Of a stretch of DNA of 64,000 nt, positions 8,110 to 17,479 are shown piece by piece. Every line of letters starts with the position of its first letter. Within the stretch, counting starts at the first letter, position 1. This DNA comes from Microvirga zambiensis WSM3693 (GTDB lineage Bacteria > Pseudomonadota > Alphaproteobacteria > Rhizobiales > Beijerinckiaceae), in contig NZ_JAERQD010000010.1 in NCBI RefSeq assembly GCF_016735695.1, positions 1 to 64,000 of the forward strand, written 5' to 3'. Position numbers and translations under genes: made by a program. A model generated the notes under the pieces. It worked only from the letters and a program-made list of their open reading frames with translations, did not search any database and was not told where the DNA came from.

Positions 8110-9468
8110 ATGAATGTCCAGAATCCAGCCCTGAAATCCCAGGCCGCCGACCGGGCCGAAAGCGCCATCCAGCCGGGCTACATGTCAGGCTTCGGCAACG
8201 GCTTCGAGACGGAAGCACTGCCCGGCGCGCTGCCGATCGGCCGCAACTCGCCCCAGCAATGCGCCTACGGCCTTTACGCCGAGCAGCTCTCCGGATCGCC
8301 CTTCACCGCGCCGCGCACCACCAACGAGCGCTCCTGGCTCTACCGCATCCGTCCGACGGTGACCCATTGGGGCCAGTTCCAGAAGGCCGATATCGGCCTG
8401 TGGCGCACCGCGCCTGCCGCTGAGGTCGAGGTGCCGCTTGCTCCCATGCGCTGGGATCCGATCCCGCTTCCGGACCGCCCGGTTTCCTTCCTCGAAGGCA
8501 TCCATACCATCACCACGGCGGGCGATGCCGGCTCGCAGGCCGGCATGGGCTCGCACGTCTATCTCGTGACCCGTTCGATGGCGGACGAGTATTTCTACAA
8601 TGCCGACGGCGAGCTGCTTTTCGTGCCGCAGCAGGGAGACCTTCGCCTGTGGACCGAGTTCGGCATCATCGACATCGAGCCGGGCGAGATTGCCGTCATT
8701 CCGCGCGGGGTGAAGATCCGGGTCGAGCTCAAGGACGGGCCGGCGCGCGGCTATCTCTGCGAGAATTACGGCGGCGCCCTCACCCTGCCGGAGCGTGGAC
8801 CGATCGGGGCGAACTGCCTCGCCAACCCGCGCGACTTCCACACCCCAGTGGCGGCCTATGAGGACAGGGACGCGCCGTCGAAGATGTACGTGAAATGGGG
8901 GGGTACGCTCTGGGTGGCGGACATGGACCATTCGCCCCTCGACGTGGTGGCCTGGCACGGCAATTACGCGCCCTACAAGTACGACCTGCGGCGCTACTCG
9001 CCGGTGGGGCCGATCCTCTACGACCATGCCGACCCGTCGATCTTCACCGTGCTGACCTCGCCCTCCGAGACGCCCGGCACGGCCAACATCGATTTCGTGA
9101 TTTTCCCGGACCGCTGGCTGGTCGCGGAGAACACGTTCCGTCCGCCCTGGTACCACATGAACGTGATGAGCGAGTTCATGGGGCTGATCTACGGCGTCTA
9201 CGACGCCAAGACCGGCGGCGGTTTCGTGCCCGGCGGCATGTCCCTGCACAACACCATGCTGCCGCACGGGCCGGACGTCGACGCGTTCGAGAAGGCCAGC
9301 AACGTGGAATTGAAGCCGCATCGGCTGGAAGGCACGCTCGCGTTCATGTTCGAGACACGCTTCCCGCAGAAGGTGAGCGCCTTCGCCGCGCAGACGGACG
9401 CGCTGCAGAAGGACTACGCCTCCTACGGACACAAGCTCAAGAAGCACTTCAACCCGAACAAGAGATAA
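8110..9468 (+). CDS. hmgA: homogentisate 1,2-dioxygenase
   Basis: This ~452-residue cytosolic Fe(II) ring-cleaving enzyme opens homogentisate to maleylacetoacetate. Family signatures are [20 protein letters not shown] at the start, FEGIHT-like [28 protein letters not shown], and the metal-binding segment [18 protein letters not shown] with [10 protein letters not shown] (His, Glu, His ligands). Of three nearby ATGs (8095, 8104, 8110), 8110 is chosen because GGAGG lies 8 bases upstream. It is the first gene of an operon with fahA (9 bases downstream) and maiA, and is divergent from a MarR regulator. Confidence 0.97.
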   Translation: MNVQNPALKSQAADRAESAIQPGYMSGFGNGFETEALPGALPIGRNSPQQCAYGLYAEQLSGSPFTAPRTTNERSWLYRIRPTVTHWGQFQKADIGLWRTAPAAEVEVPLAPMRWDPIPLPDRPVSFLEGIHTITTAGDAGSQAGMGSHVYLVTRSMADEYFYNADGELLFVPQQGDLRLWTEFGIIDIEPGEIAVIPRGVKIRVELKDGPARGYLCENYGGALTLPERGPIGANCLANPRDFHTPVAAYEDRDAPSKMYVKWGGTLWVADMDHSPLDVVAWHGNYAPYKYDLRRYSPVGPILYDHADPSIFTVLTSPSETPGTANIDFVIFPDRWLVAENTFRPPWYHMNVMSEFMGLIYGVYDAKTGGGFVPGGMSLHNTMLPHGPDVDAFEKASNVELKPHRLEGTLAFMFETRFPQKVSAFAAQTDALQKDYASYGHKLKKHFNPNKR

Positions 9469-9476
9469 GCGGGACC

Positions 9477-10784
9477 ATGGCTCAACTCGATCGAACCCAT
9501 GATCCGAAGCTCGAAAGCTGGGTGCCTTCGGCCAATGGCCATCCGGACTTTCCGATCCAGAACCTGCCCTTCGGAATCTTTAGTCCTCCTCCCGGCGGCA
9601 AGCGGGGCGGCGTCGCCATCGGCGACCAGGTGCTGGATCTGTCGGCCGCTCTCGCCGCCGGCCTCTTCACCGGCGAGGCGGCGCGGGCTGCCGAGGCCGC
9701 ATCCGGCCCGGCGCTCAATGCCTTTCTGGCCCTCGGAGCCGGGCCGCGACAGGCGCTGCGGCTGCGGCTGTCCGAACTTCTGACGAAAGGCAGTCCCGAT
9801 CGCGAAAAGGCAGAGCGGTGCCTGCACGCGGTGGAAGCTTGTACCCTGCATCTGCCAGCTCATATCGGCGACTATACCGATTTCTATGTCGGCATTCACC
9901 ATGCCACCAATGTCGGCAAGCAGTTCCGCCCCGATAACCCGCTGCTGCCGAACTACAAGCATGTTCCGATCGGCTATCATGGCCGCGCGTCATCCATCAA
10001 CGTGACCGGGACGCCGGTGCGCCGTCCGAAGGGCCAGACGAAACCGCCGGATGCCGAGGGCCCTGGCTTCGGCCCGAGCCGCCGGCTCGACTACGAGCTG
10101 GAGCTCGGCGTCTGGGTCGGAACCGGCAACGCTCAGGGAGAGCCGGTCGGCATCGGGGAAGCGGGAAGTCACGTGGGCGGCTTCTGCCTGCTCAACGATT
10201 GGTCGGCACGCGACATCCAGGCTTGGGAGTACCAGCCGCTCGGCCCCTTCCTTTCGAAGAGCTTTGGGAGCACGATTTCCGCGTGGATCGTGACGCCGGA
10301 GGCGCTTGCGCCCTTCCGCATTCCGCAGCCGCAGCGGCCGGAAGGCGATCCTGCGCCGCTGCCCTACCTGACCGATGCGGGCGATCAGAGGGAAGGCGCT
10401 TTCGATCTCGAACTGGAGGTTCTGCTTCTCACGCCGGCCATGCGAGCGAAGCGGCTGGCGCCGCATCGGCTCGCCCTGTCTCATGCACGGCACATGTACT
10501 GGACGGTGGCCCAGATGATCGCCCATCACACCAGCAACGGCTGCAATCTCCAGCCGGGCGATCTGCTCGGTACGGGAACGATTTCGGGCCCCGATCAGGA
10601 AGGCTGCGGCAGCATCCTGGAGGCGACGCTGGGTGGAAAGAACCCGGTCGTTCTGGCCTCCGGTGAGGTGCGGCGCTTTCTGGAGGACGGGGACGAGATC
10701 ATCCTGAAAGCGCGGGGCAACCGGCAGGGCTATGCTTCCATCGGCTTCGGCGAATGCCGGGCTGCGATCCTACCGGCACCATAG
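9477..10784 (+). CDS. fahA: fumarylacetoacetase
   Basis: This 435-residue enzyme hydrolyses fumarylacetoacetate to fumarate and acetoacetate, the last step of the tyrosine/homogentisate route. The FAH catalytic region reads DYTDFYVGIHHATNVG (Asp/His), then YELELGVWVG (Glu ligands) and NDWSARDIQAWEYQPLGPF. The C-terminal FLEDGDEIILKA is typical. An N-terminal SH3-like domain (PFGIFSPPPGGKRGGVAIGD) is present. The ATG at 9477 follows the hmgA stop by 8 bases. The open frame extends ~194 codons further upstream across hmgA, but that extension is a shadow of hmgA. Confidence 0.97.
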   Translation: MAQLDRTHDPKLESWVPSANGHPDFPIQNLPFGIFSPPPGGKRGGVAIGDQVLDLSAALAAGLFTGEAARAAEAASGPALNAFLALGAGPRQALRLRLSELLTKGSPDREKAERCLHAVEACTLHLPAHIGDYTDFYVGIHHATNVGKQFRPDNPLLPNYKHVPIGYHGRASSINVTGTPVRRPKGQTKPPDAEGPGFGPSRRLDYELELGVWVGTGNAQGEPVGIGEAGSHVGGFCLLNDWSARDIQAWEYQPLGPFLSKSFGSTISAWIVTPEALAPFRIPQPQRPEGDPAPLPYLTDAGDQREGAFDLELEVLLLTPAMRAKRLAPHRLALSHARHMYWTVAQMIAHHTSNGCNLQPGDLLGTGTISGPDQEGCGSILEATLGGKNPVVLASGEVRRFLEDGDEIILKARGNRQGYASIGFGECRAAILPAP

Positions 10785-10794
10785 TGGCAGACGC

Positions 10795-11430
10795 ATGAAG
10801 CTATATACCTATTGGAGATCTACCTCCTCCTACCGTGTGCGCATCGCTCTTGCCTTGAAGAGCATCGAGCCCGAGCAGGCCTTCGTTCATCTGGTCCGCA
10901 ACGGCGGCGAGCAGAATTCCTTGAGCTACCGGGCCATCAACCCGCAGGGGCGCGTGCCTGCGCTCGAACTCGATGACGGCACGGTCATCATTCAGTCGCC
11001 GGCGATTCTGGAATATCTGGAGGAAGCATATCCCACTCCGGCGCTGCTTCCTGCCGATCCTGCTGCCAGGGCCAAGGTCAGGGCCGTGGCGTCGCTCATC
11101 GGCTGCGATATCCATCCCCTGCACAATGTCGGCCCGCTCAACCATCTCAGAAAAACGTTCGACCGATCCGAGCCGGAGGTGGCAGCCTGGATCGCCACAT
11201 GGGTCGGGCAGGGGCTTGCCGCCGTCGAGGCATTGATCGGAGATGAAGGTTTCTGCTTCGGCTCAGAGCCATCGATGGCCGACGTTTACCTTCTGCCACA
11301 GCTTTATGCCGCGCGGCGGTTTGCGGTGCCCCTGGAGGATTATCCGCGCATCCGGCGCGTGGAGGCGCTTGCGGGCGAGCATGCGGCCTTCCTGAAGGCG
11401 CATCCCTCCGCCCAACCGGACGCGGAATAA
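10795..11430 (+). CDS. maiA: maleylacetoacetate isomerase (zeta-class GST)
   Basis: This 211-residue zeta-class glutathione transferase isomerises maleylacetoacetate to fumarylacetoacetate using glutathione. It carries the zeta signature SSYRVRIALALK at residues ~10-20, the glutathione-binding NPQGRVPALELDDG and QSPAILEYLEE, and a C-terminal domain with IHPLHNVGPL. It follows fahA by 10 bases, completing the hmgA-fahA-maiA operon, although the order hmgA-fah-maiA means the middle pathway step is encoded last. A perfect 11-base-pair hairpin (11462-11488) lies just after it. Confidence 0.95.
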   Translation: MKLYTYWRSTSSYRVRIALALKSIEPEQAFVHLVRNGGEQNSLSYRAINPQGRVPALELDDGTVIIQSPAILEYLEEAYPTPALLPADPAARAKVRAVASLIGCDIHPLHNVGPLNHLRKTFDRSEPEVAAWIATWVGQGLAAVEALIGDEGFCFGSEPSMADVYLLPQLYAARRFAVPLEDYPRIRRVEALAGEHAAFLKAHPSAQPDAE

Positions 11431-11461
11431 GCTGAACCCCATCCCAGCCCTGTGAATCCAA

Positions 11462-11488
11462 GCGGCCGCTCATGCCTTGAGCGGCCGC
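11462..11488 (+). terminator. terminator-like hairpin after maiA
   Basis: GCGGCCGCTCA and its exact complement flank a 5-base loop; GTTTG follows. A strong stem with a short T-run, 32 bases after the maiA stop, makes it the likely end of the homogentisate operon. Confidence 0.65.
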
Positions 11489-11564
11489 GTTTGCATGGGG
11501 CCCGCATTCCCGGAAATCGAGGGTTCGGACACCGATTCCACCGGACCGCTACCAAAGTCAGATC

Positions 11565-11589
11565 ATTCGTCTATTGCAAACGCGTTCGC
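11565..11589 (+). promoter_or_regulatory. operator copy 1 of the liv/KstD cluster
   Basis: The core palindrome GCAAACGCGTTCGC (11576-11589; arms match at 6 of 7) is preceded 5 bases earlier by a half-site ATTCGT. The same half-site-plus-core architecture recurs at 17649-17673, and the core recurs at 19255 and 19282. It lies ~260 bases upstream of livK1. Confidence 0.55.
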
Positions 11590-11847
11590 TGTTATGTACG
11601 AATATCGGCAAGCTCTGGCAAAAGAGCGACAGCATGAGAAATGCAGAAGGGAAGGAACTTCCAACGGCCGAGCCCGGCAATGACGGGCGATAGCGCGGCT
11701 GTTGTCGGCGGACGAAGGTCCGCTCCTCATTCCCTCCCTTCGACCTTCGGAAGTGGCAGGCCTTCCTGCCCGAAAGCCCTGGGCGGGGCGTGCGCATCGA
11801 GCGCCGAACCCGCAGCCGAAATCGTACCCTTTGAGGGAAGGAAGATT

Positions 11848-13044
11848 ATGACGCCACAATCCAAAGCTCTGAACGCCGCTCTTCTTTGCAGCGCGCTCGC
11901 CTTTTCCTCGGCGGCCTATGCCCAGGAGATCAAGATCGGTTTCAACGGCGACCTTTCGGCTTCGCCCTCCGCCCAGAGCGGACAGGCCGGCGTGCTCGGC
12001 ATCCAGGCCGCCATCGACGACATCAATGCCGCCGGCGGCGTGCTCGGCCGCAAGCTGACTCTCGTGGTGCGCGACGATCTCTCGCAGCCGCCGAAGTCGA
12101 TCCAGAACATGAGCGACCTCATCGACAACGAGAAGGTCGTGGCCGTGCTCGGCCCGACGAATTCGGGCAATGCGCTCGCCTGGAAGCACATTCCAAACCA
12201 GAAGAAGAACCCATCCATCGGCTGCATCGGATCCGCGACCGACATCACCAAGCCGATGAGCGCCAGTGCCGACAACTACATGTACCGCGTCTCCATGGTG
12301 GACCGGGCGCAGGTCGCCGGCCTCATCGCCTATGCGAAGAGCAATCCCAAGACCAAGAATGTCGGCTTCCTCGTCGAGACCACGGGCTACGGCCAGGGCG
12401 GTCTGAAGGATCTTCAGGAGCTCGCCGAGGCCAAGGGCCTGAAGCCGATTGCAACCGAGAAGTTCGGCGTGAACGACACCGACATGACCTCGCAGCTCAA
12501 CAAGCTGAAGGCTGCCGGCGTCGATACCGTTCTCGTCTGGGCGCAGGGTACGCCGATCGGTCAGCTCGTGCGCAGCATGGAGAAGATCAACTACTTCCCC
12601 GTGACGCTGACCTCCTGGTCCTCCGACAACGCGAGCTTCTACGACACGGCGGGCAAGAATCTGGCCGAGAAGCCGGTCTTCATGCGCACCATCACGGAAG
12701 ACCGCACGCCGAAGCAGCAGCAGCTTTACGATCGGCTCGCTCCCAAGATGACCTCGAAGAGCGCCTTCAGCTTCGCAGCGCATTGTTACGATGCGCTGAT
12801 GATCACCGCTGCCGCGATCAAGCAGGCGGGCGGCACGGAAGGGGCGAAGATGCGCGAGGCGCTCGAGAATCTTCAGGCGCCCGTCGAAGGCATCATGAAG
12901 ACCTACACCAAGCCTTTCTCGGCGACCGAGCACGAGGCTCTGACCGCTTCCGACTATCGCTGGACGGTGTGGAAGGACGGACGTCTGGTCTCCTACACCG
13001 ATGACGTGGTGAAGGCTCTCAAGCCCTCCGACTTCACGCAGTAA
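11848..13044 (+). CDS. branched-chain-type ABC binding protein
   Basis: This 398-residue periplasmic binding protein of the LivK/type 1 fold has a signal peptide (MTPQSKALNAALLCSALAFS ending AYAQ) and the family opening EIKIGFNGDLSASPSAQSGQAG. GGVLGRKLTLVVRDD and AVLGPTNSGNALA are further LivK landmarks. GGAAGGAAG precedes the ATG. It is the first gene of an importer operon (livH, livM-livG, livF). Many proteins of this clade bind aromatic or other organic acids rather than leucine, and the catabolic genes downstream suggest that here. It is followed by a 12-base-pair hairpin before livH. Confidence 0.92.
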   Translation: MTPQSKALNAALLCSALAFSSAAYAQEIKIGFNGDLSASPSAQSGQAGVLGIQAAIDDINAAGGVLGRKLTLVVRDDLSQPPKSIQNMSDLIDNEKVVAVLGPTNSGNALAWKHIPNQKKNPSIGCIGSATDITKPMSASADNYMYRVSMVDRAQVAGLIAYAKSNPKTKNVGFLVETTGYGQGGLKDLQELAEAKGLKPIATEKFGVNDTDMTSQLNKLKAAGVDTVLVWAQGTPIGQLVRSMEKINYFPVTLTSWSSDNASFYDTAGKNLAEKPVFMRTITEDRTPKQQQLYDRLAPKMTSKSAFSFAAHCYDALMITAAAIKQAGGTEGAKMREALENLQAPVEGIMKTYTKPFSATEHEALTASDYRWTVWKDGRLVSYTDDVVKALKPSDFTQ

Positions 13045-13057
13045 AACATAGGCTTGT

Positions 13058-13088
13058 GGGCCTGCCGGCTAGAAGCGCCGGCAGGCCC
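13058..13088 (+). other. intercistronic stem-loop livK1-livH1
   Basis: GGGCCTGCCGGC and its exact complement enclose a 7-base loop, 14 bases after the livK1 stop and 26 before livH. With no T-run, it probably protects the abundant binding-protein mRNA rather than ending transcription. Confidence 0.55.
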
Positions 13089-13114
13089 TGATATCCCGTA
13101 CCGGTGGAGCCCCC

Positions 13115-14038
13115 ATGCTGGACGTATACCTCCAGACACTCCTGAGCGGCCTTGCCGTCGGCGGCGTCTATGCCCTGATCGCGCTCGGCTTCAGCATCAC
13201 CTTCACGACCACGAAGACGCTGAATTTCGCGCAAGGAGAGTTCATCTCGTTCGGCGCCTTCATCGGCGTGACGATGCTCCTGTTGCTGTCGGGCCTGGCG
13301 AGCACGACCACGGCCGTTCCCAGCGAGGCGGCTTCGGCCTGGCGCTATCCTGCAGCCGTTATCGGTGCTGGAGCCGTGGCCGGCTTCATGGGCATTCTCA
13401 TCTTCCTGCTCGCGGTCAAACCCTTTGCCGGCAAGGGCGGCATGAACTGGGTGATGAGCACCCTCGGGTTCGGCGTGATGCTGCAGAGCCTCGGTCTCGC
13501 GATCTGGGGACCGGCTCCCGTCATGGTGCCGTCTCCGCTCGGAGATAACGTGCTGCGCATTGCCGGGGCCGGCGTGCGCCCGCAGGAGCTTCTGGTTCTG
13601 GCCTGTGCCATCCTGATCATGGTGGCGCTCGATCTGGTGATGCGCCGCTCGCGGATCGGCAAGGCCATGATGGCCGTCGCCCATTCTCCCCAGACGGCAA
13701 GCCTCATGGGCATCAATGTCAACCTCGTCATGATCGGCGCCTTTGCTTTGTCGAGCGGGCTTGCCGGCGTCGCAGGCGTTCTGATCGCCCCAATCGCCTC
13801 CGCTTCGCTTTTCATGGGCATGGGATTCGCGCTCAAGGCGTTCTCCGGCGCCATCATCGGCGGGCTCAACAATCCGCGCGGCTGCATTTATGGCGGCTTC
13901 ATCCTGGGCGTTCTGGAATCCGGCATCGGGCTCTGGCAGGCGCAATGGCGTGAGATCGTGGTGTTCGGCTTGATCATTCTGGTTCTGGCGTTTCGCCCGG
14001 CGGGCCTCTTCGGCCAGGCTGCTGTCGACAAGGTGTAG
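13115..14038 (+). CDS. livH: branched-chain-type ABC permease LivH
   Basis: This 307-residue inner-membrane permease is one half of the channel of the importer. It has about eight hydrophobic segments, the family opening LLSGLAVGGVYALIALGFSI, the FAQGEFISFGAF loop, the cytoplasmic ATPase-contact region SPQTASLMGINVNLV, and GAIIGGLNNPRGCIYGGFI near the end. It is followed 5 bases later by the livM-livG fusion. It has a slightly long insertion near residues 60-80 (SGLASTTTAVPSEAASAWRY), probably a periplasmic loop. Confidence 0.93.
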   Translation: MLDVYLQTLLSGLAVGGVYALIALGFSITFTTTKTLNFAQGEFISFGAFIGVTMLLLLSGLASTTTAVPSEAASAWRYPAAVIGAGAVAGFMGILIFLLAVKPFAGKGGMNWVMSTLGFGVMLQSLGLAIWGPAPVMVPSPLGDNVLRIAGAGVRPQELLVLACAILIMVALDLVMRRSRIGKAMMAVAHSPQTASLMGINVNLVMIGAFALSSGLAGVAGVLIAPIASASLFMGMGFALKAFSGAIIGGLNNPRGCIYGGFILGVLESGIGLWQAQWREIVVFGLIILVLAFRPAGLFGQAAVDKV

Positions 14039-14043
14039 CTCGC

Positions 14044-15825
14044 ATGCGCCATCTGATTGGATCCGTCGCTCTCGTTGCCGCAATTGCCGCAGTCGCCTCG
14101 TTCATCGAGAACGAGTTCTATCTGCGCACCATGTTCATGATCTGCATCTACTTCCTGTGTGCTGCAGGGATGAACGTGCTGCTGGGCTTTGCAGGGCAGA
14201 AGTCGCTTGGACAGGCCGGTCTGTTCGCTGCAGGCGCCTATGCGGTCGCGCTGCTGACAACCCGCTACGAGGTGGGGCCCTGGCTGTCTCTTCTGCTCGC
14301 CTGCGGCGTGTCGGCGTTCTTCGGCGTTCTCATCGCCGTACCTTCGCTGCGCGTGAAGGGGCCGAGCCTTGCCATGGTGACCCTCGCCTTCGGTGTCGTC
14401 ATCGAGAAGGTGGTTACCGAAGGATCGGAAGTCTTCGGCGGGGCCATGGGCATCTATTCGATCCAGCCGCTCAATATCGCCGGCGTGCCGTTCACGATGC
14501 TGCAATGGGTCTGGTTCGGCCTGGCGCTCTGCCTCGTCACCCATCTTCTCCTGCGCAACCTTCTGCAGGGCCGGTTCGGCCGCGCCTTCCTCTCGCTCCA
14601 GGCGGACGAGGTTGCAGCCGGCGCGGTGGGCGTCGCAGTCTATCGCTACAAGGTCCTCGCCTTCGTCATCGCCGCCGTCACCTGCGGCCTCGCCGGCGCC
14701 CTCGTGGCGCAGCAGAACCAGTACATCAATTCCGACTTCATCAATTTCCACCTGTCGATCTTCATTCTCCTTCTCGTGCTCTTCGGCGGCAGCGGATCGC
14801 TCTACGGGCCGCTTCTCGGATCGGTGACGCTCGTGATCATCGGCGCGCTCGTCGCGCGCTGGACCTGGATCGAGCATTTCGTCAACGGCGCGCTGCTGCT
14901 GTTCGCCCTGTACGCGATGCCGAAGGGGTTGGCCGGCGTGTTCGGTTCACTGTTCAAGAGGTTCGGGCTCGGCGGCGCGACCACCCGCGCGGACGCTGAA
15001 CTCGGTCGCATCGCGCCCAGGCTGCCGACCCGCTCCGTCGCGCGTAGTGCCAATGCAAGCCTGCTGACGGCCGACAGCCTCAACAAGGCCTTCGGCGGCG
15101 TCGTTCCCGCCAAGGATGTGTCCGTCAATCTGACGGAAGGGCATATCCATGCGCTGATCGGGCCGAACGGTGCCGGCAAGAGCACGTTCATCAACATGCT
15201 CACCGGAATCATTCCGCCGGATCGTGGCACGGTGACGTTCTTAGGACGCGACATCACGCAGCAATCGGTGCACGGCATCTGCGGCGACGGCGTTGCGCGA
15301 ACCTTCCAGAATCTCCGGTTGTTCAAGGATCTGTCGGTGCGCGAGAACGTGCTTCTCGGCCAGCATTCGCGCATGCAGAACGGTTTTCTCTCCTCGCTCC
15401 TCGGCTTGCCCAAGTCACGGCGGGAGGAGGCGAAGGCACTCGAGAAGGTCAACAACATCCTGCATTTCACCGGCCTTTCGCGCTATGCCGATGCTCCGGC
15501 AGGCAGCCTCGCCTACGGTCTTCAGCGCCGCGTCGAGCTGGCACGCGCGCTTGCGTCCGAGCCGATCCTGCTGCTGCTGGACGAGCCCGCGGCAGGGTTG
15601 AACCCGCAGGAAACGGCGGAGCTCGGCCAGCTTCTGGTGCGCATCCGCAACGAAGGCATCACGATCCTCCTGATCGAGCACCATATGGACCTTGTCATGA
15701 CGATTTCCGACCACGTGATCGTTCTCGATTACGGCCAGAAGATCGCCGAAGGCACGCCCGGCAAGATCCAGGCCGATCCGCGCGTGATGGAAGCCTATCT
15801 CGGCACCACCATCGAGGCGGCGTAG
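14044..15825 (+). CDS. livMG: fused LivM permease and LivG ATPase
   Basis: This 593-residue fusion has a LivM permease (about residues 1-310: GMNVLLGFAGQKSLGQAGLFA near 40; FGGSGSLYGPLLGS near 245), a short linker, then a LivG ATPase (about 335-593). The ATPase has Walker A GPNGAGKS near 372, signature LAYGLQRR near 489 and Walker B LLLLDEPAAGL near 508. It also carries the LivG hallmark RTFQNLRLFKDLSVRENVLLG. The fusion guarantees 1:1 pairing of permease and ATPase; the other ATPase, LivF, is encoded next. The same fusion is known from other Rhizobiales. Confidence 0.93.
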   Translation: MRHLIGSVALVAAIAAVASFIENEFYLRTMFMICIYFLCAAGMNVLLGFAGQKSLGQAGLFAAGAYAVALLTTRYEVGPWLSLLLACGVSAFFGVLIAVPSLRVKGPSLAMVTLAFGVVIEKVVTEGSEVFGGAMGIYSIQPLNIAGVPFTMLQWVWFGLALCLVTHLLLRNLLQGRFGRAFLSLQADEVAAGAVGVAVYRYKVLAFVIAAVTCGLAGALVAQQNQYINSDFINFHLSIFILLLVLFGGSGSLYGPLLGSVTLVIIGALVARWTWIEHFVNGALLLFALYAMPKGLAGVFGSLFKRFGLGGATTRADAELGRIAPRLPTRSVARSANASLLTADSLNKAFGGVVPAKDVSVNLTEGHIHALIGPNGAGKSTFINMLTGIIPPDRGTVTFLGRDITQQSVHGICGDGVARTFQNLRLFKDLSVRENVLLGQHSRMQNGFLSSLLGLPKSRREEAKALEKVNNILHFTGLSRYADAPAGSLAYGLQRRVELARALASEPILLLLDEPAAGLNPQETAELGQLLVRIRNEGITILLIEHHMDLVMTISDHVIVLDYGQKIAEGTPGKIQADPRVMEAYLGTTIEAA

Positions 15826-15840
15826 GGGAGGGGGACGAAC

Positions 15841-16563
15841 ATGCTGACATTGAAGGACGTTCACCTCGCCTATGGTCCGATCGCGGCGGTCCGCAGTGCC
15901 TCCATCGACGTGAAGGCGGGAGAGGTCGTCGCCATCGTGGGCGGGAACGGCGCGGGCAAGAGCACCCTGCTCAAGGGCATTGCCGGGCTGATGCCCGTAG
16001 GCTCAGGCCAGATCGTCTTCGAGGGCGAGGACATCTCGCGGCTGGCGCCGCACAAGCGGGTGGCGCGCGGCATTGCCCTTTCGCCCGAGGGGCGGCAGGT
16101 CTTTCCCGACCAGAGCGTCTACGACAATCTGACCCTCGGCGCCTATTTCCGGAAGCTGCCGAACGACGCACTCGACGCGGAGGTCGAGGAGCAGTTCAAG
16201 CTCTTTCCCCGCCTGAGGGAGCGGCGCGATCAGCTCGCCGTCACCCTTTCCGGCGGCGAGCAGCAGATGCTCGCCATCGCGCGGGCACTCATGGGCAAGC
16301 CCCGGCTGCTCCTTCTCGACGAGCCGTCTCTGGGTCTGGCGCCGAAGATCATTCAGGAGATCTTCGACATCATCGTCTCCCTGCGCCGGTCCGGCATCAC
16401 GATCCTGCTCGTGGAGCAGATGGCCAATATGGCGCTGGCCATTGCGGATCGGGCCTATGTGCTCGAAACGGGCAGTGTTACACTGTCGGGAACAGGGCAG
16501 CAGCTCCTTCACGACCCCAAGGTCCGCGCGGCGTATCTCGGGGTGTCCCACAGCGCCGCATGA
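15841..16563 (+). CDS. livF: ABC importer ATPase LivF
   Basis: This 240-residue ATPase carries Walker A GGNGAGKST, signature LSGGEQQMLAIARAL and Walker B LLLLDEPSLGL, with the LivF segment GRQVFPDQSVYDNLTLGAY. It powers the LivH/LivMG importer. GGGGAGGGGG lies just upstream of the ATG. Its stop codon falls inside a small hairpin (16553-16571), and the IclR regulator gene starts 31 bases further on the same strand. Confidence 0.94.
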   Translation: MLTLKDVHLAYGPIAAVRSASIDVKAGEVVAIVGGNGAGKSTLLKGIAGLMPVGSGQIVFEGEDISRLAPHKRVARGIALSPEGRQVFPDQSVYDNLTLGAYFRKLPNDALDAEVEEQFKLFPRLRERRDQLAVTLSGGEQQMLAIARALMGKPRLLLLDEPSLGLAPKIIQEIFDIIVSLRRSGITILLVEQMANMALAIADRAYVLETGSVTLSGTGQQLLHDPKVRAAYLGVSHSAA

Positions 16564-16594
16564 AGCGGCGCGGACCAACGATATTGAGCAGACG

Positions 16595-17455
16595 ATGAGT
16601 ATAGACGGACGCGGCGTACAGTCAGTGGAGGTCGGAGGGCGGATCCTCGCAGCTCTGGTCAGTGCCGGAAAGCCCTTGATGCTGCGCGAACTCGCCACCC
16701 TGGCCGACGTGGCGCCCGCCCAGGCCCATGCCTATCTCGTGAGCTTCCGCAAGCTCGAACTCGTCGAGCAGGAGGCGGCGAGCGGGCGCTATCAGCTCGG
16801 CCCCTTCGCGCTGCAGCTCGGCATCGCACGGCTGCGCAGCTTCGATCCGTTGCGGCTCGCGGGCCAGGCCATCATCGATTTCTCGGAAGAGATCGGCCTC
16901 ATGGTCACGATTGCCGTATGGGGAACGCACGGCCCGACCATCGTGCAGGTGCAGGAGGGCAGCGACCAGGTTCACGTGAACGTGCGCACCGGCACCGTCT
17001 TCACGATCACCGGCACAGCGACCGGAAAGGTTTTTGCGGCCTTCATGCCGCCGAAAGTCATTGAGACGCAGGTGACGGAAGAGCTGCGCAAGGGGGCACG
17101 CATCCAGGGCATCGGCACGGCCACGTCGCGCAAGGAACTCGAGACCGATATCGCCAGCGCCCGGAGCCTCGGCTACGCTCCGACGGAGGGCAAGCCCGTC
17201 ACCGGAATCAATGCCATCGCCGCGCCGGTTTTCGATTACAGCGGGAAGATGCAGATCGTCATTACCGTCATCGGTCCGATGGGCGTTCTCGATGTCGGTG
17301 CCGACAGCGCCTACACCAAGGCGCTTCTGGCCTTCACCCATCGATTGTCGGCGCAGCTCGGCTATACCCCGCACGCGGTCGACGGGGCGAGTCAGGAAGA
17401 AGTCGCGTCTGCCGCGAGCACCGGAACACCGGCGAAGCGTCGCCGTCGCGCTTAA
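16595..17455 (+). CDS. IclR-family regulator of the liv/KstD cluster
   Basis: This 286-residue IclR protein has a winged HTH at residues ~8-70 (QSVEVGGRILAALVSAGKPL, LRELATLADVAPAQAHAYLVS) and an effector domain to ~265, followed by a basic tail AKRRRRA. The effector domain contains GLMVTIAVWG and TGTATGKVFAAFMPP. It lies after livF on the same strand and so is probably cotranscribed with the importer it controls. It is the only regulator inside the cluster marked by four palindromes (11576, 17660, 19255, 19282), hence the best candidate to bind them. The ATG at 16595 puts the HTH close to the N-terminus, as usual; its ribosome site is weak. Confidence 0.88.
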   Translation: MSIDGRGVQSVEVGGRILAALVSAGKPLMLRELATLADVAPAQAHAYLVSFRKLELVEQEAASGRYQLGPFALQLGIARLRSFDPLRLAGQAIIDFSEEIGLMVTIAVWGTHGPTIVQVQEGSDQVHVNVRTGTVFTITGTATGKVFAAFMPPKVIETQVTEELRKGARIQGIGTATSRKELETDIASARSLGYAPTEGKPVTGINAIAAPVFDYSGKMQIVITVIGPMGVLDVGADSAYTKALLAFTHRLSAQLGYTPHAVDGASQEEVASAASTGTPAKRRRRA

Positions 17456-17479
17456 GCTTTTTTGGCTTAACAGACCCTA

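Larger units (their letters stand above)
11431..11847 (+). other. gap between maiA and livK1: terminator, operator, long leader
   Basis: This 417-base gap holds the maiA hairpin (11462-11488), the first copy of the operator family (11565-11589), and then ~250 bases of untranslated leader before the livK1 ATG. An in-frame extension from 11641 is open but lacks protein character and precedes a clear signal peptide, so I read it as noncoding leader. A small hairpin (GGCAGG/CCTGCC, 11756-11771) lies in it. Confidence 0.55.

Noticed and set aside
8895-9476. N-terminal extension of fahA through hmgA
   Set aside because: The frame is open by chance. The FAH domain starts normally at 9477, 8 bases after the hmgA stop, and the upstream translation is Arg/Pro-rich.
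11462-11488. Hairpin containing a NotI site as possible vector sequence
   Set aside because: The surrounding sequence is continuous with the genomic operon and the arms form a natural terminator-like palindrome after maiA.
11641-11847. Upstream in-frame extension of livK1 from 11641
   Set aside because: It would place ~69 non-conserved residues before a clear signal peptide, and GGAAGGAAG directly precedes the ATG at 11848.
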